In this document: positions 24,785 through 34,179 of the stretch, piece after piece
Layout: every line of letters begins with the position of its first letter
Numbering within the stretch: the stretch's first letter is position 1
Assembly (NCBI GenBank): GCA_947642745.1
Contig: CANRTU010000028.1
Coordinates: 1-56,482, forward strand
Length of the DNA stretch: 56,482 bases
Direction of reading: 5' to 3'
Origin: an uncultured Eubacterium sp.
GTDB taxonomy: Bacteria; Bacillota; Clostridia; Lachnospirales; Lachnospiraceae
The notes under the pieces: model-generated
Database searches by the model: none
What the model was told of the DNA's origin: nothing
The model's input: the letters and a program-made list of their open reading frames with translations, nothing else
Program-made: the position numbers and the translations under genes

Positions 24785-26161
24785 ATGACAAAAAAAATTT
24801 ATGACACTGCCATTATCGGCGCCGGAGCGTCCGGGCTTGTGGCCGCCATTGCCGCCGCCCGTCATGGCGCCCGTACCATACTGCTGGAGCATATGGATAC
24901 GCCGGCAAAGAAACTTCCGGCCACCGGTAATGGCAGATGCAATTATACAAATGCCAGTCAGATGCCGCAAAACTATTACTGCGATGAACCGGACTTTGTA
25001 AAGACGGTGCTCACGCAGTTTTCTTATGCGGATACAATCCGCTTTTTTAAAGAGCTTGGCATACGGCCGGTTCAGAAAAACGGCACCTGTATTTATCCGG
25101 AGAGCGGACAGGCGGCTTCTGTCCGTAACGCCCTGATAGAAGAAATCAGGCGGCTGGATATTCCGCTGGTTTTATCTGCCCGTATCCACAGCATCCATAA
25201 AGAGCAGCCGCTGGCACAGTCCGCACAGAGACAGGCGGGAACCCGGACAATCCAGAAAGACTGTTTTATAAGAGACAATTTTATAAGAGACTGTTTTATA
25301 ATAGAAACAGACATGCGCAAAATTTACAGCCGGACCTGTATTCTGGCAGCCGGTGGAAAAGCTGCGCCAAAGACAGGCAGCGATGGCAGCGGATATACGT
25401 TTGCCGCACAGGCCGGGCACCGGATCGTTACGCCGCTGCCTGCCCTGACAGCGCTGACAGCCGGCGCCAGCCGCCTGAAACTGCCGGCAGGTGTACGGAT
25501 CAGCTGCCGGGCCAGTCTATACATCAACGGTGAACACAAAGCCACCGAACAGGGAGAACTGCAGATTACAGAATATGGCCTGTCCGGTATTGTCATTTTC
25601 CAGCTGAGCCGTTTTGCCTCCAGGGCGCTTGCCGCCCGCAAAAAAGTCCGGGTGGTGCTGGATTTTAAGCCGGACATGTCTGCCACAGAGCTTACGGCAT
25701 ATCTGGACCATCTTGTACACAGCGTCTTTCATGCCCACAAATCTCTCCGGCTGTGCTTAAACGGATTCCTTCCGGAAAAGCTGATCCCTGTCCTGTTAAA
25801 AAAGGCGGGGCTTGCGCAGGACGGGCGGGGCGGCCTGTGCGATGGCAGACAGTTAGAGACCCTGGCGGATACACTTAAAAATTACGATGTAACCATTACA
25901 GATACAAAAGGATTTGATGCGGCACAGGTCACAACTGGCGGCGTCTGCGTATCAGAAATTGATCCGCACACAATGGAATCAAAAATTATGCGTGGATTAT
26001 ATTTTTGTGGAGAAATCGTGGATGCAGATGCCAAATGCGGCGGCTACAATCTGCAGTGGGCCTGGTCGGGCGGTTATACCGCAGGAAAAAGCAGTGCGGC
26101 ATACTGCCTGGAAACTTCTGACACATACCACAGCCAGACGGCGGGAAAAAGAGGCTTATGA
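24785..26161 (+). CDS. HI0933/YhiN-family flavoprotein
   Basis: This 458-residue NAD(P)/FAD-dependent oxidoreductase has the dinucleotide-binding GAGASG (12-17) and the family signature PAKKLPATGNGRCNYTN. Also present are LAAGGKAAPKTGSDGSGY and the C-terminal TTGGVCVSEIDP...GLYFCGEIVDADAKCGGYNLQWAWSGGYTAG. Physiological substrate is unknown. ATG 24785 follows AGGAG. A 15-bp repeat (25259-25303, GACTGTTTTATAAGA x3) encodes CFIRDNFIRDCFI, a likely in-frame insertion in a loop. The stop overlaps the next gene (ATGA). Confidence 0.9.
   Translation: MTKKIYDTAIIGAGASGLVAAIAAARHGARTILLEHMDTPAKKLPATGNGRCNYTNASQMPQNYYCDEPDFVKTVLTQFSYADTIRFFKELGIRPVQKNGTCIYPESGQAASVRNALIEEIRRLDIPLVLSARIHSIHKEQPLAQSAQRQAGTRTIQKDCFIRDNFIRDCFIIETDMRKIYSRTCILAAGGKAAPKTGSDGSGYTFAAQAGHRIVTPLPALTALTAGASRLKLPAGVRISCRASLYINGEHKATEQGELQITEYGLSGIVIFQLSRFASRALAARKKVRVVLDFKPDMSATELTAYLDHLVHSVFHAHKSLRLCLNGFLPEKLIPVLLKKAGLAQDGRGGLCDGRQLETLADTLKNYDVTITDTKGFDAAQVTTGGVCVSEIDPHTMESKIMRGLYFCGEIVDADAKCGGYNLQWAWSGGYTAGKSSAAYCLETSDTYHSQTAGKRGL
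25259..25303 (+). repeat. 15-bp in-frame coding repeat x3
   Basis: GACTGTTTTATAAGA, GACAATTTTATAAGA and GACTGTTTTATAATA follow one another inside the flavoprotein gene and encode three D-C/N-F-I-x pentads. The repeat keeps the frame. Confidence 0.85.
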
Positions 26162-27783
26162 TTCGGATTCAACAGATAAAAGTACCATTAAAACATAATA
26201 AAAACGATCTGGAACACAAAATCAGGACAATACTCCGTCTAAAACCCGGCCAGTCCTTTGCATTCCGGATTCACAAACAGTCCATCGACGCAAGGCGTAA
26301 AAACGAAGTCGCCTATGTCTATACAGCGGATGTTTCCATAGATCCGCCAGAGCAGGAAAAAAAAGTGCTTCAGAATGCCTGCCGTAAAAATAGTAACAGT
26401 AAAAATATTATGTTAACTAAAACCGTCCCATACCAGTTTCCGGCTCCCGGCTGTGTCCCGCTTTCCCACCGCCCGGTAATCGCAGGCAGTGGCCCCGCAG
26501 GGCTGTTTTGTGCCTGGCAGCTGGCGCTGCACGGTTATGAGCCGGTTATCGTGGAGCGGGGCAGACCGGTGGAACAACGCTACAGGGACGTGGAGCGGTT
26601 CTGGCAGACCGGTATCCTGGACCCGTCTTCCAATGTACAATTTGGCGAAGGCGGGGCAGGTACCTTTTCCGACGGAAAATTAAATACGCTGGTCAAAGAT
26701 CCTGCTGGCAGAAACCGCCTGGTACTGGAAACATTTGTCCGGTGCGGGGGGCAGGAGAGCATTTTATATACCGCAAAACCCCATATCGGCACAGACCAGC
26801 TTATAAACATCGTACAAAATATGCGAAAAGAAATCATCCGCATGGGGGGAACCTTTTATTTTGATACGTGCCTGAAGGATTTTGAAACGGAAAACGGGCA
26901 GCTGAAATCTGTGACGGTTTCTTGTGACGGTATCCTGAAAAAAATAGAAACAAACCTGCTGGTGCTGGCCATCGGACACAGCGCAAGAGATACGTTTGAA
27001 ATGCTTTTGCATAGACAGGTGCAGATGGAAGCAAAAGCATTTGCCACAGGCTTCAGGATCGAACACCCCCAGCAGATGATTAACGACCACCAGTACAAAG
27101 GGGCCGACATGCGCTATCTGCCGGCGGCTTCGTATAAAGTAACCGCAAATTTTGAAAACAGACGGGGTGTGTATTCGTTCTGTATGTGTCCCGGCGGATA
27201 TGTGGTCAATGCCTCTTCGGAAAAAGGCCGGCTTGCAGTGAACGGAATGAGTTATCACAAGCGGGACGGACAAAATGCCAACAGTGCGGTAATTGTATCT
27301 GTAAGCCCTGAAGATTTCCCGGACGCCGGGCCGCTTGGAGGCATTGCTTTTCAAAAGGCGCTGGAAGAGCGGGCTTACCAGCTGGGCAAAGGCCGGATTC
27401 CCCAGCAGCTGTACGGGGATTACGTGCGGGGAATCTGTTCCACATCTTACGGTGATTTTTCTTCCCGGACAAAAGGCGGCGCTGTCTTTGCGGACCTGGG
27501 CCGTCTGCTGCCGGAAGAATTAAAACAGTCGCTGATCCGTGGCGTGGAGCGGTTTGCAGGGTATATACCGGGATTTAACCGTTACGACGCTATTTTGTCC
27601 GGCGTGGAAAGCCGTACTTCTTCACCGGTGCGTATCCTGCGGGATAAAAGCTTCCAGGCCAGTATCCGTGGCATTTATCCCTGCGGGGAAGGCGCCGGAT
27701 ACGCAGGCGGAATTATGTCCGCCGCCATGGACGGCATAAAAACCGCAGAAGCGGCCGGAGCGTATTTTAAACCATTCAGATAA
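26158..27783 (+). CDS. FAD-dependent dehydrogenase (COG2509-like)
   Basis: This 541-residue protein starts with a ~100-residue domain (MIRIQQIKVPLKHN...FRIHKQSIDARRKNEVAYVYTADV) characteristic of these uncharacterised clostridial flavoproteins. A Rossmann motif follows (VIAGSGPAGLFCAWQLA), then SSNVQFGEGGAGTFSDGKLNTLVKD and a C-terminal GIYPCGEGAGYAGGIMSAAMDGI. Length and motif order are normal. It is coupled to the preceding flavoprotein by a 4-bp overlap, suggesting a shared pathway, but no substrate can be inferred. Confidence 0.9.
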   Translation: MIRIQQIKVPLKHNKNDLEHKIRTILRLKPGQSFAFRIHKQSIDARRKNEVAYVYTADVSIDPPEQEKKVLQNACRKNSNSKNIMLTKTVPYQFPAPGCVPLSHRPVIAGSGPAGLFCAWQLALHGYEPVIVERGRPVEQRYRDVERFWQTGILDPSSNVQFGEGGAGTFSDGKLNTLVKDPAGRNRLVLETFVRCGGQESILYTAKPHIGTDQLINIVQNMRKEIIRMGGTFYFDTCLKDFETENGQLKSVTVSCDGILKKIETNLLVLAIGHSARDTFEMLLHRQVQMEAKAFATGFRIEHPQQMINDHQYKGADMRYLPAASYKVTANFENRRGVYSFCMCPGGYVVNASSEKGRLAVNGMSYHKRDGQNANSAVIVSVSPEDFPDAGPLGGIAFQKALEERAYQLGKGRIPQQLYGDYVRGICSTSYGDFSSRTKGGAVFADLGRLLPEELKQSLIRGVERFAGYIPGFNRYDAILSGVESRTSSPVRILRDKSFQASIRGIYPCGEGAGYAGGIMSAAMDGIKTAEAAGAYFKPFR

Positions 27784-27847
27784 ATATATAAATAACATAA
27801 AGATATTACAAACTGATAAAATCTTAGAATAGTGAGGATTGAAATAC

Positions 27848-30517
27848 ATGGCGGATTTAATGTCGCAGGCTACGCCGATGATGCAGCAATACCTGAAAAC
27901 AAAAGAAGAATACAAGGACTGTATTCTGTTTTACCGGCTTGGGGATTTTTTTGAAATGTTTTTTGACGACGCCCTTACCGCTTCCAGGGAGCTGGAACTT
28001 ACATTAACCGGAAAAAACTGCGGGTTAAAGGAGCGGGCTCCCATGTGCGGCATTCCTTACCATGCGGTGGAAGGCTATCTGAACCGGCTTGTGGCAAAAG
28101 GCTATAAAGTAGCCATCTGCGAACAGGTGGAAGACCCGAAACAGACCAGGGGGATCGTGCGGCGGGAAGTCATCCGGGTCGTTACACCGGGCACCAATAC
28201 AAATGTCCAGGCGCTGGATGAATCCAGAAATAACTACATTATGTGTATTGTATATCTGTCCGGACATTACGGCGTATCCACGGCGGACGTGACCACCGGG
28301 GACTATTACGTGACAGAAATCGAAGGCGCTCAGAAATTACTGGATGAGATTCATAAGTTTTCCCCGTTGGAAATTATATGTAACGAAGCCTTTTTCATGA
28401 GCGGCATTGATATTCAGAATCTGAAAGACCGTTCCTGTATCAGCCCTTCCTGCCCCGGCACCTGGTATTTTACCGATGAGACAGCCGCACGCACGCTGCT
28501 GGACCACTTTAAAACCAACAGCCTGGAAGGCCTTGGATTAAAAGACTCTCCCGCCGGTACCATCGCCGCAGGCGCTTTATTAAAATATTTATACGAAACG
28601 CAGAAAAATCCGCTGGAACATATGTCCGCCATAACGCCTTATACAACAAGCATGTTTATGGTCATTGACAGCTCCACCAGACGCAACCTGGAACTGGTGG
28701 AAACCATGCGGGAAAAGCAAAAGCGGGGCTCCCTGCTGTGGGTGCTGGACAAGACAAAGACGGCCATGGGCGCCAGAATGCTGCGGTCTTTTGTGGAACA
28801 GCCACTGATTGTGGCCGCCGATATGGAGCGCCGTTATGACGCTATTGAGGAAATCAATGGAAATGTGATAGACCGGGAGGAATTCAGGGAATATTTAGGC
28901 CCGGTCCATGACCTGGAACGGCTCATTACCCGTGTCGTTTACCAGACCGCCAATCCCAGGGATCTGATTGCCCTGCGTAATTCGCTGCATATGCTCACGC
29001 CGTTAAAACAGCTGCTGGATGATTTTCACTGTGACATGCTGGTTCAGCTGCAAAAAGAAATGGATCCACTGACTGATATTTATGAACTGATAGATCAGGC
29101 CATTGAAGAAGATCCTCCGGTTTCCGTACGGGAAGGCGGCATTTTGAAAAACGGTTACAGAGAGGATATCGACAAACTGCGGGAAGCACGGACCAATGGC
29201 AAGACCTGGCTGGCCGATATCGAAACACGGGAACGGGAACAGACAGAAATTAAAAATCTTAAAATCAAATATAATAAAGTATTCGGCTATTACCTGGAAG
29301 TTACTAATTCCTATTTAAATAAAGTGCCGGATTATTATGTCCGCAAACAGACCCTGGCCAATGCCGAGCGGTTTATTACACCTGAATTAAAAGAACTGGA
29401 AGATATGATTCTGGGAGCGGAAGATAAGCTGGTAGCGCTGGAATATGATTATTTCTGTGAAATCCGCAAAAAAATCGCTGCGGAAGTCATCCGTATCCAG
29501 CAGACCGCAAAAGCGGTGGCCACACTGGACGTGCTTGTATCACTGGCCCTGGTGGCGGATGAAAACCATTACTGCAGGCCTCATCTGAATGAATCGGGGA
29601 CAATTGACATTAAAGAAGGCCGCCATCCGGTGGTGGAAAAGATGATCGAACATGATATGTTCATTACAAACGACACCTATCTGGACAACGGCAGTCACCG
29701 GATTTCCATTATTACCGGCCCCAACATGGCGGGAAAATCCACCTATATGCGTCAGACGGCCCTGATCGTCATGATGGCCCAGATGGGCAGCTTTGTACCC
29801 GCAAAATCAGCGGACATCGGCATTGCGGACCGGGTATTTACCAGGGTAGGGGCATCGGACGACCTTGCCAGCGGACAGAGTACTTTTATGGTAGAAATGA
29901 ATGAGGTAGCAAATATTTTGCGCAACGCCACCAGTAAAAGCCTGCTGATTCTGGACGAAATCGGACGTGGTACGAGTACGTTTGACGGATTAAGCATCGC
30001 CTGGGCAGTGGTGGAGCATATTTCCAATCCGGATCTGCTGGGAGCCAAAACACTGTTCGCCACCCATTACCACGAGCTGACAGAGCTGGAAGGAAAACTT
30101 GGCAATGTAAATAATTACTGTATTGCCGTCCGGGAAAAAGACGATGACATTGTATTCTTAAGAAAAATCGTAAAGGGCGGCGCTGACCGCAGCTATGGCA
30201 TACAGGTGGCTAAACTGGCCGGCGTGCCGGAGAGCATTATCAACAGGGCAAAGGAGATCTCAGAGGAATTATGCGCAAATGATATTACTGAAGTGGCAAA
30301 GAACCTGATCGTAAAGACCGGCTCCAGTAAAAGCCGGGCGAAAAAAAAGCAGCCCCGTCTGGATGAGGTGGACCTGGAACAGATTTCCCTGTTTGATACG
30401 GTAAAAGATACGGACATTATCGAAGAGCTGCGGAATCTGGATGTGGACGCCATGACTCCCAGGGACGCCATGGGAAAACTGTACGAACTGCAGAACAAAG
30501 TCAGAAACCGCTGGTAA
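27848..30517 (+). CDS. mutS: DNA mismatch repair protein MutS
   Basis: This 889-residue mismatch-recognition ATPase has the Phe-x-Glu mismatch wedge in LGDFFEMFFDD. P-loop GPNMAGKS is at 624-631, followed by LLILDEIGRGTSTFDG and the ATHYHELTEL segment. The C-terminal helix-turn-helix dimerisation region includes YGIQVAKLAGVPESIINRA. ATG 27848 is chosen; the TTG at 27839 is too close to GAGG. mutL follows after 35 bp, so both mismatch-repair proteins are co-expressed. Confidence 0.97.
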   Translation: MADLMSQATPMMQQYLKTKEEYKDCILFYRLGDFFEMFFDDALTASRELELTLTGKNCGLKERAPMCGIPYHAVEGYLNRLVAKGYKVAICEQVEDPKQTRGIVRREVIRVVTPGTNTNVQALDESRNNYIMCIVYLSGHYGVSTADVTTGDYYVTEIEGAQKLLDEIHKFSPLEIICNEAFFMSGIDIQNLKDRSCISPSCPGTWYFTDETAARTLLDHFKTNSLEGLGLKDSPAGTIAAGALLKYLYETQKNPLEHMSAITPYTTSMFMVIDSSTRRNLELVETMREKQKRGSLLWVLDKTKTAMGARMLRSFVEQPLIVAADMERRYDAIEEINGNVIDREEFREYLGPVHDLERLITRVVYQTANPRDLIALRNSLHMLTPLKQLLDDFHCDMLVQLQKEMDPLTDIYELIDQAIEEDPPVSVREGGILKNGYREDIDKLREARTNGKTWLADIETREREQTEIKNLKIKYNKVFGYYLEVTNSYLNKVPDYYVRKQTLANAERFITPELKELEDMILGAEDKLVALEYDYFCEIRKKIAAEVIRIQQTAKAVATLDVLVSLALVADENHYCRPHLNESGTIDIKEGRHPVVEKMIEHDMFITNDTYLDNGSHRISIITGPNMAGKSTYMRQTALIVMMAQMGSFVPAKSADIGIADRVFTRVGASDDLASGQSTFMVEMNEVANILRNATSKSLLILDEIGRGTSTFDGLSIAWAVVEHISNPDLLGAKTLFATHYHELTELEGKLGNVNNYCIAVREKDDDIVFLRKIVKGGADRSYGIQVAKLAGVPESIINRAKEISEELCANDITEVAKNLIVKTGSSKSRAKKKQPRLDEVDLEQISLFDTVKDTDIIEELRNLDVDAMTPRDAMGKLYELQNKVRNRW

Positions 30518-30552
30518 TATCATACAGATTTTATATAAGCAAAGGAGCGGAT

Positions 30553-32658
30553 ATGATGCCGGATATACAGGTGCTGGATGAACAGACCATAGATAAAATT
30601 GCGGCCGGGGAAGTGGTGGAACGGCCTTCATCTGTAGTAAAAGAACTGGTGGAAAACGCCATTGACGCCGGCGCCACCGCTGTTACAGTAGAAATTAAAG
30701 ACGGCGGCATTTCCCTGATCCGTATCACTGACAATGGACGGGGCATTCCAAAAGAACAGGTGCCGCTGGCTTTTTTGCGCCATGCCACCAGCAAACTCCG
30801 CCGCGTGGAAGATCTGCTGACAATTTCTTCTCTTGGATTTCGTGGGGAGGCATTGTCAAGCATTGCCGCAGTGGCACAGGTAGAACTGATTACCAAAACC
30901 AGAGAAGACCTGATGGGAACGAAATATGTTATAGAAGGATCGCGGGAGAAAAGCTCTGAGGATATCGGTGCGCCGGACGGCACCACCTTTCTCGTGCGCA
31001 ACCTGTTTTACAATACGCCGGCACGGCAGAAATTTTTAAAATCTCCACAGACGGAAGCTTCTTATACCGGCTCTTTGATGGAGCGGCTGGCATTATCCCA
31101 TCCCTCTGTATCTTTCCAGTTTATCGTAAATAACCAGCCAAAGCTGCATACGAACGGAAATTCAAAAATCAAAGATATGATTTACCATATATATGGAAGG
31201 GATATCGCCGCAGAGGTGCTGGAAATCCATACCGTAAAAGAACTGGTGTCTGTGGAAGGGTTTATCGGAAAGCCGTTTATTTCCAGGGGAAACCGCAATT
31301 ATGAAACATATTTCATCAATGGCCGTTATATTAAAAGCCCGCTGATTTCCAAAAGTATCGAAGATGCCTATAAACCTTATCTGATGAAACACCAGTATCC
31401 GTTTACGGTCTTACAGCTGACCATAGACAACCGTCTGATAGATGTCAATGTACATCCGTCCAAGATGGAAATCCGGTTCCAGCAGGAAGAGGATATCTAC
31501 AAAGCGCTGTCCGGTGCGATCCGGGAAATGCTGGAGCATCAGGATATGGTGCCCCAGGCAGCAGGACAGAGTAAAAAGAAGACGGTAAAACCCGCAGAAA
31601 CCCGCAGACCAGAGCCTTTCGAGGCAAAGCGGCTGGAAGCGCTGCGTGCGGCTGTACAAAAAGACAGCCCTTATGAAAAAAAATACAGCCAGGCATTGCC
31701 TGCCGCAACCAGTTCTGTACAGACGCCTGTAACATCCTTATCCGGTCCGGCCTGTAAGAAACCGCCCGCAAACCGGACATTAGAGGGAAATCCGCCTTCC
31801 ATAAAACAGCCGGATACCAGTTTCCAGACATCGTCCGGCATCGCTCCCATATCCGGCGGACAGACCCGGCCAGATATCAGACAGGATGAGGCTGCAGAAA
31901 ACATACAGACAAATCCATCCCATAAGGCTATGGCAGACGGGGCAGAGGAGGGTTATATACAGGCTTCCTTACAGGAAGCCGGGGAACCTTCTTATCTGAA
32001 CCAGGCAGAAACATTTGAACAGCTTACCCTTGCGGAAACCGGCAGCGGCCATGCGGATTTTATCCGGGAAGCCAGACGCCGCAACTATACGCTGATTGGC
32101 CAGCTCTTTGATACTTACTGGCTCGTCCAGGTGGAAAACGAGCTGTTTATCATTGACCAGCACGCCGCACATGAAAAAGTATTATATGAAAAAATGATGG
32201 CGGCACTGTCAGAGAAAGAATTTACCTCCCAGCAGTTAAGCCCTCCGCTGATTATTACAATGACCATGCAGGAAGAGGAATTATTTCATAAATACGAGGA
32301 ACAGTTTACAAAAGTCGGTTTTGAGATCAGTCCCTTTGGAGGAAAGGAATACGCAGTCTGCGCTGTACCGGCGAATCTGTACGGGCTGAACCAGAAAGAC
32401 CTGTTTCTGGATATGCTGGATCATCTTTCCCAGGATACGGGCAGGAGCACGCCGGAGCTGATTCTGGAAAAAATCGCCTCCATGTCCTGTAAAGCGGCTG
32501 TAAAAGGGCAGCAGCATCTGACGACATCCGAGGCGGCACAGCTGCTGGAGGATCTGCTGCAGCTGGAAAATCCTTATAACTGTCCCCATGGCCGTCCCAC
32601 GATTATAGCCATGTCCAGGACGGAAATTGAAAAGAAATTTAAACGGATTGTATCTTAA
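30553..32658 (+). CDS. mutL: DNA mismatch repair endonuclease MutL
   Basis: This 701-residue GHKL ATPase begins IQVLDEQTIDKIAAGEVVERPSSVVKELVENAIDAGA, with ITDNGRGI and GFRGEAL. A long low-complexity linker (about 330-500) precedes the C-terminal dimerisation/endonuclease domain with DQHAAHEKVLYE (from 535), SCKAAVKGQ and CPHGRPT. The metal-binding motifs indicate a nicking MutL, as in bacteria lacking MutH. AAAGGAG precedes the two tandem ATG codons. A 16-bp repeat follows the stop. Confidence 0.97.
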   Translation: MMPDIQVLDEQTIDKIAAGEVVERPSSVVKELVENAIDAGATAVTVEIKDGGISLIRITDNGRGIPKEQVPLAFLRHATSKLRRVEDLLTISSLGFRGEALSSIAAVAQVELITKTREDLMGTKYVIEGSREKSSEDIGAPDGTTFLVRNLFYNTPARQKFLKSPQTEASYTGSLMERLALSHPSVSFQFIVNNQPKLHTNGNSKIKDMIYHIYGRDIAAEVLEIHTVKELVSVEGFIGKPFISRGNRNYETYFINGRYIKSPLISKSIEDAYKPYLMKHQYPFTVLQLTIDNRLIDVNVHPSKMEIRFQQEEDIYKALSGAIREMLEHQDMVPQAAGQSKKKTVKPAETRRPEPFEAKRLEALRAAVQKDSPYEKKYSQALPAATSSVQTPVTSLSGPACKKPPANRTLEGNPPSIKQPDTSFQTSSGIAPISGGQTRPDIRQDEAAENIQTNPSHKAMADGAEEGYIQASLQEAGEPSYLNQAETFEQLTLAETGSGHADFIREARRRNYTLIGQLFDTYWLVQVENELFIIDQHAAHEKVLYEKMMAALSEKEFTSQQLSPPLIITMTMQEEELFHKYEEQFTKVGFEISPFGGKEYAVCAVPANLYGLNQKDLFLDMLDHLSQDTGRSTPELILEKIASMSCKAAVKGQQHLTTSEAAQLLEDLLQLENPYNCPHGRPTIIAMSRTEIEKKFKRIVS

Positions 32659-32663
32659 ATATC

Positions 32664-32727
32664 ATAAGCATTTTATTATATAAGCATTTTATTACATAAG
32701 CATTTTATTACATAAGCATTTTTTATA
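32664..32727. repeat. 16-bp tandem repeat x4 after mutL
   Basis: ATAAGCATTTTATTAY is repeated at 32664, 32680, 32696 and 32712, the last copy diverging after TTTT. It lies 6 bp beyond the mutL stop and ends shortly before the ribosome binding site of dtd. Confidence 0.9.
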
Positions 32728-32757
32728 AATATTTCATTATTTTTCGGGAGGTTTTTT

Positions 32758-33213
32758 ATGAAATTTGTCATTCAGCGGGTAACAGAAGCGTCCGTCACAG
32801 TGGATGGAACGGTCATCGGCCAGACTGGCAAAGGATTTCTGGTACTGATCGGCATCAGTAATACGGATACCATACAGACAGCTGATAAAATGATCGCCAA
32901 AATGCTTGGCCTGCGTATTTTTGAAGACGCTCAGGGTAAAACGAACCTGTCTCTGGATGCTGTGCATGGTGAACTGCTGTTAATATCCCAGTTTACGTTA
33001 TACGCAGACTGCCGGAAAGGCAACCGGCCGTCTTTTACCAGCGCCGGAGCGCCGGATCAGGCTGAGAAATTATATGAATATATTATTCAGAAATGTCTGG
33101 AACAAAATTATCATGTGGAAACAGGTTCATTTGGCGCAGAGATGAAAGTCCGTCTGCTCAATGACGGACCGTTTACCGTGATCCTGGATTCAGAACAACT
33201 GTGGGGATTATGA
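32758..33213 (+). CDS. dtd: D-aminoacyl-tRNA deacylase
   Basis: This 151-residue enzyme hydrolyses D-aminoacyl-tRNA (and glycyl-tRNA-Ala) as a homodimer. It has the signatures [34 protein letters not shown] and [11 protein letters not shown]; the last is the Gly-cisPro motif with Phe in place of the usual Val. GGGAGG precedes the ATG. It closes the mutS-mutL-dtd group. Confidence 0.95.
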   Translation: MKFVIQRVTEASVTVDGTVIGQTGKGFLVLIGISNTDTIQTADKMIAKMLGLRIFEDAQGKTNLSLDAVHGELLLISQFTLYADCRKGNRPSFTSAGAPDQAEKLYEYIIQKCLEQNYHVETGSFGAEMKVRLLNDGPFTVILDSEQLWGL

Positions 33214-33321
33214 TTCATGTTATATGCTGACAGGATGCGGTATATATTTCAACATATATATGTAGTCAGAATTAGCGGTTAATATGACATGATATAGTTA
33301 TAAACAGGTACAGACGGATTA

Positions 33322-33369
33322 TGCCCGCAACTATTCGTAAAAGTGTCCTTTTACGAATAGTTGCGGGCA
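33322..33369. terminator. 21-bp perfect hairpin between convergent genes
   Basis: TGCCCGCAACTATTCGTAAAA (33322-33342) is exactly complementary to 33349-33369 with loop GTGTCC. It lies between dtd (plus) and the cytidylate-kinase-like gene (minus). The arms have A/T stretches next to the loop, but no T-run follows on either strand, so it may be a bidirectional stop, an RNA-processing stem or a repeat element rather than a classic terminator. Confidence 0.5.
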
Positions 33370-33409
33370 GCTCCCCCTTTGATTGATATCAGGTCGTTTT
33401 TTCCTGATT

Positions 33410-34033
33410 TTAATAATTCATAAGTTCTTTATAACGTAAAATCATTTCCACACAGCCGTCCACACCCAGCTTTGCGGAATTTAACGTCATGTCATAAGTT
33501 TTGGAATGTCCCCATTTCTTATTGGAATAATAATTATAATAGCTGGAACGCTGTTTATCTTTTTTATTAATCATATCCCTGGCTTTAGATTCGCTGACAT
33601 CGAATTCATTCATCGTATTTTTAATTCTGAAATCCATATCCGCATGAATAAACGTATTGATTGTACGTGGAAAATCGCTTAACGCATAATCCGCACAACG
33701 TCCTACAATAATGCAGGATTCTTCCTCCGCCAGTTTTTTAATTGTGTCAAACTGCGCCAGAAAGATCTTATGGTTTAACGGCATATCCAGAAACGGCGCC
33801 GCTGTATAGCCGGTTGCCGAATACGTATCCATAACAAGCGAATATAAAAAACTGTTCGTCGGTTTTTCATCCTGCGCATGGAAAATTTCTTCGCATAATC
33901 CGCTTTCCTTTGCGGCCCTGCTCAACAGTTCCTTATTATAACACTTAATGCCCAGTCTTTCCGCCAGCGTTCTGCCAATGTCGATACCAAGACTTTCAAA
34001 TTCACGTCCGATTGTGATTACATAATTACTCAT
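33410..34033 (-). CDS. Cytidylate kinase-like family protein
   Basis: This 207-residue protein of the AAA_26/cytidylate-kinase-like family starts MSNYVITIGREFESLGIDIGRTLAERLGIKCYNKELL, with IIVGRCADYAL and the lid-type KKDKQRSSYYNYYSNKKWG. The usual P-loop GSGGS is altered to REFESLGIDIG, so true CMP kinase activity is uncertain; family members are widespread in Lachnospiraceae and uncharacterised. AAAGGAG precedes the ATG and a good promoter lies upstream. Confidence 0.85.
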   Translation of the reverse strand: MSNYVITIGREFESLGIDIGRTLAERLGIKCYNKELLSRAAKESGLCEEIFHAQDEKPTNSFLYSLVMDTYSATGYTAAPFLDMPLNHKIFLAQFDTIKKLAEEESCIIVGRCADYALSDFPRTINTFIHADMDFRIKNTMNEFDVSESKARDMINKKDKQRSSYYNYYSNKKWGHSKTYDMTLNSAKLGVDGCVEMILRYKELMNY

Positions 34034-34078
34034 ATCTGACCGCTCCTTTCCGGTTTGCCAATCTATTTTACTTTATTT

Positions 34079-34107
34079 ATTATAGCGTATCTCATACAAA
34101 ATGTACA
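34079..34107 (-). promoter_or_regulatory. Promoter of the cytidylate-kinase-like gene
   Basis: On the minus strand TGTACA (34107-34102) and TATAAT (34084-34079) have a 17-bp spacer and lie about 50 bp before the start codon. Confidence 0.6.
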
Positions 34108-34179
34108 GAAAAAATCTGATTATATGACATAAAATATATAGAATGCACAACACATCCGCCTTTAACTGGAAGCGTATCA

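Noticed and set aside
33410..34033. Canonical cytidylate kinase (cmk)
   Set aside because: The P-loop glycine pattern is altered and the protein fits the separate cytidylate-kinase-like family.
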